Shown here piece by piece: positions 36,250 to 47,800 of a stretch of DNA of 64,000 nucleotides. The first letter of the stretch is position 1; every line of letters begins with the position of its first letter. The notes beneath the pieces are model-generated. The model saw nothing but the letters and a program-made list of their open reading frames with translations. It did no database searches and had not been told where the DNA came from. Source of the DNA: Paramyrothecium sp. XJ0827 (taxonomy: Eukaryota > Ascomycota > Sordariomycetes > Hypocreales > Stachybotryaceae); the NCBI GenBank assembly GCA_020881915.1, contig JAJFPB010000006.1, forward strand, positions 4,516,348 to 4,580,347, in the 5' to 3' direction. Both the position numbers and the translations under genes were made by a program.

Positions 36250-37315
36250 TTATTAAGAAATTTATTAAGATAACCCAAATTTAAGAATTTTAAATAGGGA
36301 CTTAGATATAATAAAAATAATTTAATAAGAAGATCTAATACCTAGAACCTCAGATATAGTAATAATAAAGTCAATAATAAAGATATATAGGAACTTAATA
36401 GAGCTATTAAGATATTACTATACCACTAAGGTCTTTATTAGATATACCTAAATAAACCTTATAATTATAGCTATAGTAATGCTAGTAGTAAAGCCAAAGT
36501 TAATATAAGTTCTATAGTAGTATATATTACCTGGCCTTAATAAAGTTAAATTAAATTAAAGGATAGTAATATAAAAATCTACTTATGCCCTGCCTTATTA
36601 TAGCCGAAATCTCTATTTATTACTAATACTAATACTAGAAGAGACCTACTACTTATAATCCCGATATTTATTAAGATCTCTTGAATTTCTATATTAAATC
36701 CAGAGCTATAATACCTAATAAATAAGATCACTTAAGTAGAGGAAGCTAATAAAGCCAAATACTAATTAATACCTAAATATATAGAAGATCTTAAGATAGC
36801 TAAAGTAGATATAAAGGCAAGTATAAGCTATAGTATAGTTTAAGAGCTATAAAAGAAGACTAGTTCTAAAGAAATAAAGGAGAATCTAAGTAAATTTAGA
36901 GATAAGCTATATCTCTTAAAGAATAAGGCCTATAATCTAAAGATCAAGAGGAGTATAAAGAAGATAAAGTATCTGGCTAAGGAGATATAATCTGCTTAAG
37001 TTAATGAGCTAAGTTTGAATGGTTCAGAGCTATCTTCAAAAGGCCAAGTTACCTAAGCTCTTGCTATTATAGTAGATAGTTAAGTAAATCTAACTTATTT
37101 AAATTAATAATATCTGCAAGATTAGCTATTTTACTTAATCCTACTTATAGGCATAAATATAAACGAACTTTTTGTAGTGCAATAATATATATTATCTAAA
37201 GTCTATATAAGCCGCTGTGGCAGTTAAGCTGATTACATGACCTATTACGTGACCTCAGTAATAGTAGTAATAATAGGTCTTTTATCCTTAGTACCTAGGA
37301 GGAATATATATATTA
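36250..37315 (+). repeat. Repeat family A, copy 4
   Basis: Direct match to 45-1,138, ending with the same GTACCTAGGAGGA boundary. It keeps more C and G than copy 1 (for example ATAGCCGAAATCTC and AAGATCAAGAGG), so it is the least RIP-damaged copy in the window and the best starting point for classifying the family. Confidence 0.7.
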
Positions 37316-37619
37316 TAATATTTAGTTATTATTATTTATTAGCTTTTTCTTAACTTTATAATTAAATAATAGTAAATAAAATAGCCTTCTATTTAATAAA
37401 GTCCTTTAGATAGTATACTATATTAAGCGAATATTACTAGAGATTTAATAGCTTTATATTATATTACTTCTTAATTTTCTTTACTTCTTATTACTATATA
37501 TAGATAGTCTTACTTTAAAATATAAATAGTATATCTTAAATCTCTTACTTACTCTACTCTTTATTAATCTTTCTATCTTTAATAATATTATAATCCCTCT
37601 AAACCTTAAAGTAATTACT

Positions 37620-39629
37620 CTATATATAATAGTCAGGTCGGTTCCTAACTATATAAGCCTACAGGGTAAGCAGGTTTATGTTAGCAGACAGATCAAGTGT
37701 ATGCAACTGAGCGTCAGAAGGTTGTCTTGTTACGTCTAGTAATGCACAAGTAGATTGTGGTAACCAAGTTGTATTAATAGCTGGTGAGTCTTCTAGCTAG
37801 AATCCGTAGAATCCTCCCCATCTATATAGTTGTCTGTAACCACTATGTCGAACGCTGTCGAACTGCTCGTGTTCGACTTTTGCATTCGAACTGAGTCGAA
37901 CCGTTTGGGTTCGACTTCCTTTCTTCGCCGTTAATCGGTCGGGGCTAGTGAGGCTCGTTTTACTGTCCCCCCTTTCCTCCCTAGGTCACGTGGTTCTCTA
38001 CGGAAGTTGGGTTTATCCGGATAACGGCCACCCTTGCACTCATGCATAGCCGTAACATCTCCTACTAAAATTAATTGCTGTCTACCAAACGGCAAAGACC
38101 TATATTATGCTAGCACCATTCTTATCTCCCGCTAAAATTAATTACCGTCTGCCAAACGCCGTTAATAAAGTATATTAGGGCTTCTAGTAAAATTATGTCT
38201 TTTTCTAGCCTTATATTTTCAACTAATATATAATAGTAGTAATATTTTAGTACTATATTTTATCCCTAATTATAAATATATGACTAAAGCCTCTTCTATA
38301 GATCTAAAATCCCTTAACTTAGCATTCTATATAATCATACTACTAGAGGCTTAAATTACAAAATATTTAATAGTTCTATATACTATTAATTCTATTAACT
38401 TTCTAGAAAACAATCTATTTTCTTAAGTATACCATTCTTTAAGGAAAGGTAAAGGGGATTTATAGAAGCCTCTTGTTATTAAAAACTTATAGGAATACTT
38501 AGAACATAACGAAGAAGGTAAGCTATTATGTGATGTAACTGCCTAGGATGTAGCTAATGTAGCCCTGTACTATTACCCATGAGATAGTTTGGATCTATGG
38601 TGCGGATGATGATATTTGAAGGTACGTTCGAGGAAGATTAAATACTTGAAATCCCTGCGATCTGTAGCGGATAACGGACCTTCGTTCCTGTTGAACAATA
38701 GGGGCAAAAGCTCAAGGCATAGCGCAGAGCGTATGACCGAAACGAGCCTCATTCCGGCAGTATGAAGGTCACATGACTGTACCCAACTCAAATAAGCCTC
38801 GTGTAACTAACCTACTTAAAAGCTGCTTCCGGGTAGGAAGCAGGGAAGAAGAACAAGACAGACAATACACTGATTTCCGGTTCAACAGTTCCCTACCTGC
38901 GTGAATACAACTCCCCTTGTTAGCCTAGATGACCGCCCAATGTAAACTAGCGGTTACTGGTCCACCAGGCTGAGCCCTGTTGCAGCTAATCTCCACAACT
39001 ACTATCTATGACCGCACCTAGGATCGCACCTGGAGTCGCATCTGGAGTGGCATCTGGGACATACAAAAACTGCTTCTTGGATCCCGTCGCGACAAATTGC
39101 TTAGCAGTTAAAATATCCGTGAGAAGCATGCTACATCGAGAGCACCGTCGAAGCAGCCAAGCAAAAACGTCTGGAACAGCTGTCAGACCAATACAAGGTT
39201 CGCGCCGTTTTCCCTAGCTAGACGATACGAGACATTACACGGGCTATTTGCCTAGTGTGAATGTACCGGGGCCGTCCGTACAGATCGAATTTGCGCCTTG
39301 TTGATCAGGGCCTTACATACTTTTCAATAGTGCAGAGCGGAACATTTACAATGCAAAGCATTCCAGTCGTTCCTGATTTCCAAGCATACCAGTCATTCCG
39401 GATGCGGTTGGGAACCAAGGATATTGGCTGGATTCAGTGCCTCAGGCTAACATCACCACCATTTCATCATCTGAATTATGAGTCTCCCCTAAACCTTGTC
39501 TACTTGGCGTCTCATTAATCACCATTAATAGTGTATATATAGTCTCCAGCATCTACTTAACCTATCTCGAAGCCGACAAGAAAATACAGTTTCCTCATTT
39601 ATACCAACGTCTGGTCTGACCATCTTATT
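37620..39629. other. Intergenic, no gene seen
   Basis: Ordinary DNA with a partly AT-rich middle (38,200-38,500). A cluster of GTCGAAC/GTTCGAC heptamers lies at 37,847-37,915. The ACCTAGGATCGCACCTGGAG region at 39,017 has short imperfect GCACCTGGAGT repeats. The last 200 bp serve as promoter for the lysozyme gene. Confidence 0.4.
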
Positions 39630-40434
39630 ATGTACGGATTCGATCAAATCGTTATACTATCCCCAGCCGTCACGGGATTTCTTGAATATTTGTCAACAAA
39701 TTTTGCTCAACCCCAAGCATCAATTGCTACCGTACAGGGCTTTGATATTTCGCACTACCAGGCCAGTGTCAATTTCCAAGCCGCATATAACAGCGGCGCC
39801 CGCTTCGTGATCATTAAGGTTAGTTGCACTTGAACCAATCCCTCTTCCCAAGTCCTGATCCATAAGGTGGAATCGACCATAACTAAACTGCTCCTCATAG
39901 GCCACGGAAGGCGGGACATTTGTCGACCCAAAATTTTATGACCACACCGCCGATGCTACCAATGTCGGCTTCGTCCACGGTGCCTACCATTTCGCGCGCC
40001 CCAGTTCCAGCTCTGGTAGCGTTCAAGCAGACTTTTTTCTTGCCAACGGTGGGACCTGGATAGCAGACGGGGTGACTCTCCCCGGAATGCTGGACCTTGA
40101 GAACAATCCTTCAGGCAGTCAGTGCTATGGGCTATCTCAATCTGACATGGTCGACTGGATCATAGACTTCATCGATACCTATTCAGGCACAACAGGAAGG
40201 TTTCCGATGATATATACTACAAATAACTGGTGGGTCACTTGTACTGGGAATTACAGCGGGTTCTCCAGCTACTGTCCACTAGTACTTGCTAGATATGCAC
40301 GCCTACCAGGCGTGATCCCGGGAGGGTGGACCTCGTATACCATCTGGCAAAATTCGGATACGTATTTATACGGCGGTGACTCGGATATATTCAATGGAGA
40401 TGAGAATGGCCTATTTAGGCTAGCCTCTGGATAA
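39630..40434 (+). CDS. GH25 lysozyme (muramidase), two exons
   Basis: Exon 1 is 39,630-39,818 and exon 2 is 39,901-40,434, joined across an 82-bp intron (GTTAGT donor, AACTAAAC branch, CATAG acceptor); phase 0; about 240 residues. GH25 hallmarks are VQGFDISHYQ (Asp39), GARFVIIKATEGGTFVDPKF across the splice, GAYHFARPSSSSG, MLDLENN with the catalytic Asp128-x-Glu130, YTTNNWW, and a C-terminal WTSYTIWQNSD. Family enzymes hydrolyse the MurNAc-GlcNAc bond of bacterial peptidoglycan. The first 35 residues are not a clear signal peptide, so the true N-terminus or an additional 5' exon may be missed, or secretion may have been lost. A MITE starts about 30 bp after the stop. Confidence 0.8.
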
Positions 40435-40467
40435 TAGTCTATCTACCTAAGCTAGGATAATAATATA

Positions 40468-40663
40468 ACGTAAACCACCCCCGAGTGGTCCATACCACCG
40501 AGTGATCCACACTAGCAAAATGTAGTGGCGATGCGTGCGAAATCATGTTAGTAAATTGTTAAGGCTCACTAACAATTTACTAACATGGATTTAGGTGCAC
40601 CCTCACTCAATTCTGTTAGTGTGGATCACTTGGCGGTATGGACCACTCGGGAGTGGTTTACAT
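40468..40663. mobile_element. MITE with 49-bp terminal inverted repeats
   Basis: The arms 40,468-40,516 and 40,615-40,663 are inverted repeats with five mismatches, all transitions. The element is flanked by TA on both sides (40,466-40,467 and 40,664-40,665), as for Tc1/mariner-type target duplications. It has no coding capacity at 196 bp. Inside is a second perfect inverted repeat with 18-bp arms (40,544-40,561 and 40,570-40,587, CATGTTAGTAAATTGTTA). Confidence 0.85.
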
Positions 40664-41059
40664 TATTCAAGTTAATATTATAAAACCTACTCGATATGGA
40701 GCCGGAACGTGGCCCATTCCAGGCTCTGCGCCAATTATTCCCCGGTCGCCTCCGTCTGCTAGTCACCACCGAGGAAACGCGCCCCGTCCCCAGATATATT
40801 TAAGCTCTTATGTCAAATGGATGTGCCATATTTTAGGGATGAGGGTCTATAGTCATTTAAAGAAAGATAGGAAAGGGGGGTGGGGGGGGGGGTTCTTCAA
40901 CTTTATTTGCTCATCGTTCTCGCCTTCTCCTCCGTGTGAGTGGATAATATAGAGGCAAGAGGCAGAATGTCCTATCCCATTCCACTTGGAAGCATATTCT
41001 TTAAGCTAAGCCCACGGCTTTGGAATTGGCATTCGTAAGCCACGTACGGAAGTACAGGC

Positions 41060-41286
41060 ATAATAATGTCGATAGTTTTATGGGAGCGGAAGGTGAAAGT
41101 GGATAAACCTTAAGCGGCGATGGAATGTAATGTAAGATAACGACGATAATTCTATTGGAGTCAAAGATGAGAGCGGATCAACTTTAAGCAGTGATGGAAT
41201 GTAATGCAAGATAATGTAAGATAATGACGATAGTTCTATGGGAGCGGGAGGTGAAAGTGGATAAACTTTAAGCAGCGATGGAATGT
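41060..41286 (+). repeat. Three-copy tandem repeat of about 75-84 bp
   Basis: The unit begins GATAATGACGATAGTTCTAT and ends GCAGCGATGGAATG. Copies are anchored at about 41,070, 41,144 and 41,228; the middle copy is the most diverged and is followed by an extra GATAATGTAA. Non-coding. Confidence 0.75.
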
Positions 41287-41645
41287 TTTGGCCATTCTAA
41301 AGCCTGGCCGCGGTTACCACGGTTTATCCCTTGGAAAACCCGAGTCGTCACATCAGCTGATTTATTGTCCAGAATACCTGAAAGCTTATTTGCTTCCATT
41401 AAATGGTTTCCTGATTTGCGTCCATAAGTATCTGCTCGTTCCCTCCGGTAGACAGGTAATCCTCTCTACGATCCATGCATACACGTCTACTGTGTGCATT
41501 AATTATTGGGTGTCCCACATCCGGCAGCTATACATACTACTACCGCTCCTATTAAAAGCCTACTAAAGCACACGCACCTTCTGACATCTTTTTATATCGC
41601 ATACCGCCAATCGTATACCACATACCGACCTCGACATATGCCAAT

Positions 41646-42065
41646 ATGGGGCTAGGGGCTACAGAGCACTTCAAACTGCAGCTGGATATCGGCCCAGATG
41701 CTACAATAACAGAAAAACTGGACAAGATAATCGACGGGGGTCAGGGAGAACCGATCAAGCAGTTGAAAACTGCCATATCCTCAATTGTGGGGACACTAGC
41801 ACAAGCTAGTAACAAGGATCCCCGTGACGTCGAAAGGGAGGCAAAGACTTTCCTAGTTCGTATAACTACAGCTGCAGATGATCAGGACTCAGGAGAAGGA
41901 GAAGAAAGAGCCCTCAGGATTAGATGCAAGGCGGAAGTTGAGATCGACACACAGCCCTGCGCTCAAATCAAAAGCGTGGCGCTGAAGGATTTCAGGAGGA
42001 GAGCAACGTTGAATAGGTATCGTGGAAGATCGCCCGGGGAAAAAAAAAACAGGTACTTAACTTAA
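41646..42065 (+). CDS. Hypothetical small protein
   Basis: An open frame of 139 codons with ATG at 41,646. The protein is charged and soluble, with no signal peptide or membrane segment. The first 75 residues look helical (ITEKLDKIIDGGQGEPIKQL, then PRDVEREAKTFL), followed by an acidic stretch DDQDSGEGEE and a basic tail. The tail after residue 125 passes through a run of ten A and may be non-coding read-through or follow an unrecognised splice. No family recognised. It lies between the lysozyme and the Tae4-type gene. Confidence 0.4.
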   Translation: MGLGATEHFKLQLDIGPDATITEKLDKIIDGGQGEPIKQLKTAISSIVGTLAQASNKDPRDVEREAKTFLVRITTAADDQDSGEGEERALRIRCKAEVEIDTQPCAQIKSVALKDFRRRATLNRYRGRSPGEKKNRYLT

Positions 42066-42310
42066 CGTGTGAGGCCCACCAAAATAAAAGTCACTATTCT
42101 TTGGCGCATATCCCCGATGCAAAAGTTACCCTCCACTCCACAACCTGTAACACACGTAGCGCGACAACCCCTCACATCCCACGGGATCTAGGCCCGCAAG
42201 ACCGAAGGGCCATTTCTAGTACTATTCGGGACACAGAGCAAACTGGAGATGGTTAACCAGCGATGGGTGTCAACATCTTGACCTCTTTTTTTGGTCGCTG
42301 GACGGAAAAT

Positions 42311-42354
42311 ACGCACGCACACGCACACACGCGTACACACGCGCACACACACGC
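42311..42354. repeat. CA/CG-rich dinucleotide microsatellite
   Basis: An imperfect (CA)n tract mixed with CGCA and CGCGTA units, flanked by ordinary DNA. Confidence 0.8.
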
Positions 42355-44843
42355 CTTCTTCTCGCCGTCCATCGCGCAGGCGTATCGCCTCTAGGCCTTC
42401 AATCTAAGGCTGACTGACTGCGGGTTTTGCACTAGTGAGAGAGCTGGGACATATTGTCTGCGTATACTCCGTTTGTCCGTAAATGGGATGAAAACTACTT
42501 TCCGGCCTGAATGGACACCTCTCTTCTGCTGTATGGATGAACGTTACTGCGTGATGGTGTGCTGAATGAAGCCTTTGGTGGAACACGGTATCCTTTGGAG
42601 ATGACGGCTTGTGATGAGGGCGAGTTTTCAGCTTAGTGCCATTAATTTTGTCCGGATGATAGAGGAGATCAGCAAAACTGTCATCTATACTCCAGCCGAG
42701 TCGAAAGTCTTCTATTATGAGTTTCTTGTGTATAGCGCTGTAGGAAACACGCGTTATGCTACAGCGTATATGCTGTACAGTGTGTACTATATACGAGGAT
42801 GAAGTCAATGGGAAACTGAGTGACTATTTGTTCTTTATGTATAGCTTCCTTGAGAATGATAAACGGTTTTAGCTTGGATACCCCAGGATAGAGGCTACAA
42901 ATAGCTTTTTAGATCAGACAGGCCGGTAGAGAAACAAAGGAACGCAGCATTACAGTACATACAGCACTCGGAGGTGATGGTTCGTGATGCGGCCGTATTT
43001 AAGCTTACGCGAGTCTGGCCCTTGGAAACCTCCTTCTGATGGCCCCGGGAACAACTAGACTCGAATGGTTCGAAGAAAAAGTGTACTCGCATGCTTCTTC
43101 GCATGCTCTATCTTAATACCGCTTAGCTCTTCCTTTTGACCTAAATGTTTCACCATCGCCTTCTCTTGTTTGTTTCAACCCGGATGGCTTGCTCGCCAGG
43201 ACCCAATGAATGGCGGAAGAAGATTACTTGATGTCGTCTCTGGTGGAAGGACGGGAAGACTTGAAGGTGGTGATGACTCTGTGCTGTTCGCAGTTGCGGT
43301 TCAGACTCGGCGGCGGTCAGGTCGAGACTTGACAGATCCCGACCTTGACTACAAATTATATTCTGCGGTACCGTGGAATAATCTTGATTTATGATAGGAT
43401 CATGCGGGATACTCAAAGCCTCAGTGGTGTGCTGGTTGACCTGTTTCGCGATATTGGCCTCGGTGAAGCCCTGGGCGGGCACCCGCTCTTTTGCGTTCAT
43501 CATTGTGGAAATCGATGAGAAGGAACAAATCAAGGGATATCACAAACAACCTGAAGGCGGACAGGCGTACTGATTAAGGCCCTCTGGTTTATCGGTGCCA
43601 GCTCTGCGTGCGAGCTAATTGTTTGACCCTTACTCGAACGACCGACACTTTTTCAAGGCAGATTGCAATAGTCTCCGCATTCCACTCCACAATAACGGCA
43701 GGGGTGTTACGCATATCTGCTGCAGGTTTTTGACTAAACTTCTTGGTTGATACATATTATATATACTGAACCCCATGTAGTCCACTCAAGGTCCACCTAT
43801 TCGCATAGCCGATGGCCACCACAAGTAAGTCCGCTACTGCGCAGCATGGCAGCGCATGAAAGAGGTCACAGCAATGGGACTCCTGTACTGTAGCAGCGCG
43901 AGTTTCATATTAGCTCTCCCAGAGGGCGGCATGTTTGCCGTGTCATGCTGACCCAAGACGGCCGAGCCCTGATTCTCTTTTCGGCACGGCTGCCTTGTCC
44001 GTGAACGATCCATGTCGCCTGCTCTCACAGAATCTACGGCCCATAAATGCGTAGTACAGCCCTAGTCAAGTCAGGGCGTTGACCAGTCCTGTGAGGGTGA
44101 AAGGCTGTCATCCTCACGGGCTTGAACCAACTCGGCGAGCCCCACCTAGGCCTATTCCGGATCCGCCTCAATCGTCTCGCCCACCTCTACAGCCATCGCC
44201 AAGTCCGTGAGATCGCAACGAAATTCTGCAGAGCCGAACCAGTAAACGGGCAAGTTTCCAAGGATGTGCCAATTCAGAGGACTGGTCTAGCTCGTAGAAA
44301 ATGGGGCGAGTGCAAGGCAAGGTTTCTGCAGGATTGGGGCTAGTGCATTGGTCATCTTTTAGTTAATTGAGAACATTCCTAAAGCAGCTGGTTAGCTTAT
44401 CGCTAAATTAGCGCTCCGAACTGCCGGGACGGGCCACAGCCCGTAATTGGATGACAACCAGCGTTACTCTGCATTCCCTGCCATTTATCACCAACTGCCC
44501 GAAGCTGCAAGGAACATCAAGGACCCACAACGTCTGAGTCAACATGTCGGCACAAAGTAACATCTGAGCCCCCACACGGCTTATTTTCTTCGGGCCCCTG
44601 AGGCCCCTGACGTCAAATGGACTAGTAACGGATGTAATGTGTGTGATGTAGCTATGTACTGAGGGGAAATGCTGGTACATCTATCATCGGCCAATTTGGC
44701 AGAAGACTTAGGTAGCTAGATTTTATCCGGATCCAATTGGTCAATTTGTTGGTCCTTGATGTTCCTTGCAGCTTCGGGCACTCAAGGAGATAACGCACAT
44801 GAAATCCCATACGACTACAATAAAAAGCTTTTCCAGTACAAGT
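42355..44843. other. Gene-poor stretch, no confident gene
   Basis: Several short frames occur on both strands, the longest being a minus frame 43,150-43,533 of 127 codons that begins plausibly (NAKERVPAQGFTEANIAKQV) but then reads like random sequence. It could be one exon of an unrecognised gene. No motif supports a call. A perfect 30-bp inverted repeat lies at its right end. Confidence 0.35.
44496..44780. repeat. Perfect 30-bp inverted repeat pair
   Basis: The arms 44,496-44,525 and 44,751-44,780 are exact reverse complements (TGCCCGAAGCTGCAAGGAAC and the next ten bases), separated by 225 bp. They lie just beyond the stop codon of the minus-strand gene ending at 44,844, so they are probably in or near its 3' UTR. 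Confidence 0.85.
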
Positions 44844-47800
44844 TCAAAGCAAGATCCACAAAGAAATTCGAGTAGCATCACGCCAGTAATTACCGCTCGC
44901 AATTGTCTCCTGCGTAAAGTTCTCCCCGTCAAACAAATCGAAATGACCCGTATAGCTCGGCCCTTGGTGGTCGGGAGGGGGCGTCAGATCCCAAGTGATC
45001 ACGCCCCTCATGTTCTCCAACTGTGTCTTATCAAAATGCTCACCCGACTTCTTCCTGAGATCGAAGTCTGGCTTTCCCCAGATTCGAGTCAGGAACTTCC
45101 GCATTCCTACCACACGAAGCATGTAGAATTTGCCGTCAGCGCCGGGAACCGCGACTTCGTCTCCGCTATCCTTCTCCGGGATGACAGTACCCGTGTATAG
45201 AAGGCCGCGGGATACACGCACCACGCATGTGTTGCCGACCCATGGCTTGTCCACTTGGCCGCCAATTCTCTGTTTGACTTCGGGAGAGGTGTTTCCCGGT
45301 ACGTCCCATCGAGGGAACTCGGCGAGCAGCTGGTCGTAACGCGGCCTGGTTCCTAGCTTCGCGAGCACAGCCGGCGCTACGGGCACGGCGAACGCAACTC
45401 GCACAGCGCCCTTGGCTGTGGTAGCTTCAATCTGTCGATCTTCTCCGGTTGCATCCTTGGCCGCGTTGATGGCCGACTGAATGACGCCGTCTGTGTGGGG
45501 ACTCTCCTCCGTTGTAGGGCCGCCGTTCATTTGTGCAAGGACTTGCGATGTGTGCTCCTCCAACTTCTCGGGAGACACGAGCAACCCCTTGTCGCGTGCA
45601 CGTGCAATAGAAGCAAGCTTCTTGTCCGCATCAATCGTGGCTTGCTGCTTGCTTGTCAACTGCGCAAGCTCTAGCGCGGCCGCTTGGTTGCCAAACGTTG
45701 TCGCTAGGGATGCCGCAGTCTTGAGACCCTCTGTCGCCAGAGTCTGAGTGCCTGCCAAGCCTGCCATATCCCGGAAGGCCGCACTGTTTTGAACAGCACT
45801 CAGAACTCCAGCAAGTCCTTGTGGTGCTGGCGCTGGTAAGGCGTTTTGGAGATTGATGAGAGTGTCTGGCATCTTGGTTGGTTCCGTAGCTGTGTCAGGG
45901 TTAGACCTTCGGCTCGTGAGGAGAGCCGCATCGATAGCACCCAGCTCAGGGTCGGGGTCGTTAAGGGCCCAGTCAAGGTTACCATAGTGCTCTTCGAGGG
46001 CGACACATTCATCCATGATGGTCTGGGCGTACAAGCCGTCCGTCGACAAGCTGATGTTCATTGGGGTGGAGACTCCTTGGTGTTGCTGATAATGATTATA
46101 CAGGCCATCAGGGGTTTTGAACTGTGGCGTGCCAACAAAACAACCCGCCGACACACGGAATATTAAGCAATTTCCAGCAGCCGAGATTGGATTGCGCTCG
46201 ACGACTGAGGCAATGCTGGTCTGAGGGGTCATGCCCGGGACGTAGAAACCATCCAAGAGCATGAACAGACGATCGCGATCCATATTCCACCAAATCATAC
46301 GATGGTAGTACTCCACGTGCTCATTGAGGTGCTCTAGCATCTCGGTTGTTTGGTATACAAGCTCGGCCCTGAGGTTTTGTAGCTCGTACTGGCTGAGCGG
46401 TGACCGCAAGATTGCACCTAGTGTATCGACGTCACCGTTTTCAGGCGACACAAGGTCGCCAACGCCCTCACTAACAGTCACTGTTCTCTTTTCGTAGTCT
46501 GTCTGATACGTGTAAGTGAGAGATCGGACGTTGGCAACAGAGCCTGGCGTAAGCGCTCTTCCTGCCTTGATGGTGAGGGAGGTCAAGGAAGCCCTTGAGA
46601 GGCTGTTATCCGTGAGGTTGACCTGGAAGTCTACCCGTACGGTCCGATTAAAGGCATAAGAAGTGGCCAATGTGAAATCGATAGCGAGTTCTGTGCCGGT
46701 TCGTGTCGTAATCTGGAGCTTGTCGCACCATTTTCTAGCAATCGCAGGCGCATGGTGCCGTTGGAAATGGGCCTCTCGAAGCGCTTCGACTTGCGTAGCC
46801 ACCTGCTGGAAGACGGATAGAGCCGGCATGCCGAGAAGGCCACCTAGAATTGTCCACTTGGTAGCATCGAACTTGCCATCCGTAGTGGACCCTGGCAATG
46901 CCACTCCTAGGTCGATATAAATCGAGCCATAGAGTGATCGAAGAGGATGATCGGCACGCCTGCCATGCGGAATCTGGGAGTACTTGAAACCAGTCAAGAT
47001 ATCTTTCAGGTGTCTCATAGGACGGTCGAAGCGCCTAAGATAGTCAGTTTGTTCTAATCGCTGCTTGTAGTTGAATTCCTCCGCTTACCTCTCTCTTAGG
47101 ACCCTGAGCAGGGTTTCTCGCCAACGATATGCTCTCTGCATTGTGAATGGCTTCATCGCGAAAGGCACAAAGAGCGCTTCGCGGACTCCCGCAAACTCGG
47201 TGTCCACGCGGAGGTGTCTCAAGATATTGTGGTAGATGACAGTCAGGCTGTGGGCGTAGTTGATGTTGCGCACAATCTCAACGGTACCCGTCACTTCTTC
47301 GTCCTGATTGACTTCCTGAACGACCATGCTCTCAAACTTGCGCAAGTCATCGCCGTGGCGGTGGATAGCGTCGCGCCACTGCATCTCCTCTTTGGCCGTG
47401 GTGTCTCGGCCTCCGGATTGCTGACTCGACGACCGGGCGGAAGAGTGAGCGACGCCACCTCCGATGACAAATGGGCCGAGGGCAAGGCCTGCACCGCCCG
47501 CTGCGCCCGTAACACTGCTTTGAGAGCTACCTTGGGCCCACTCGCGCAGGTTCGCCGAGACGACATCTGAGTAGGACGTATCGTGGACCATTGAGTCGTT
47601 CACGTCATTAGAAGCGCGTTGAGACTCGCTGCGGATTGCTCGCTCAGATCTCGACCACTCAATCTTCTGGATCCCTGCAATCGGAGTTAGCGTCATTCAA
47701 ACCGGGTTGTGTTCTGTAGTTTGGACGTACGTTTGGTCTGGCGTGGTGCAAGTGTAAGAGTTTTAGACACTCCGCCGAGGCTGTATCCATTGCTCCGAGT

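Larger units (their letters stand above)
30540..37620. repeat. RIP-mutated block of nested elements
   Basis: CA, TG and CG are strongly depleted throughout. The block holds an OrsD-type finger relic, two LTR family B copies in opposite orientation, a gag-like relic, a direct repeat of about 370 bp, a mutated copy of the telomere-linked helicase 5' end, and repeat family A copy 4. The remaining stretches (33,600-33,940; 35,900-36,240; 37,315-37,620) are AT-rich and unassigned. Confidence 0.9.

Noticed and set aside
40871..40892. G-rich run that could be read as a quadruplex or telomere seed
   Set aside because: It is an isolated homopolymer-like G tract (6 and 11 G) without TTAGGG units or neighbouring structure; treated as a simple repeat.
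43150..43533. 127-codon minus-strand frame
   Set aside because: The first 40 residues look plausible but the rest reads as random sequence with no family motif, no homologue recognised and overlapping frames of similar length on the other strand. Not called as a gene.
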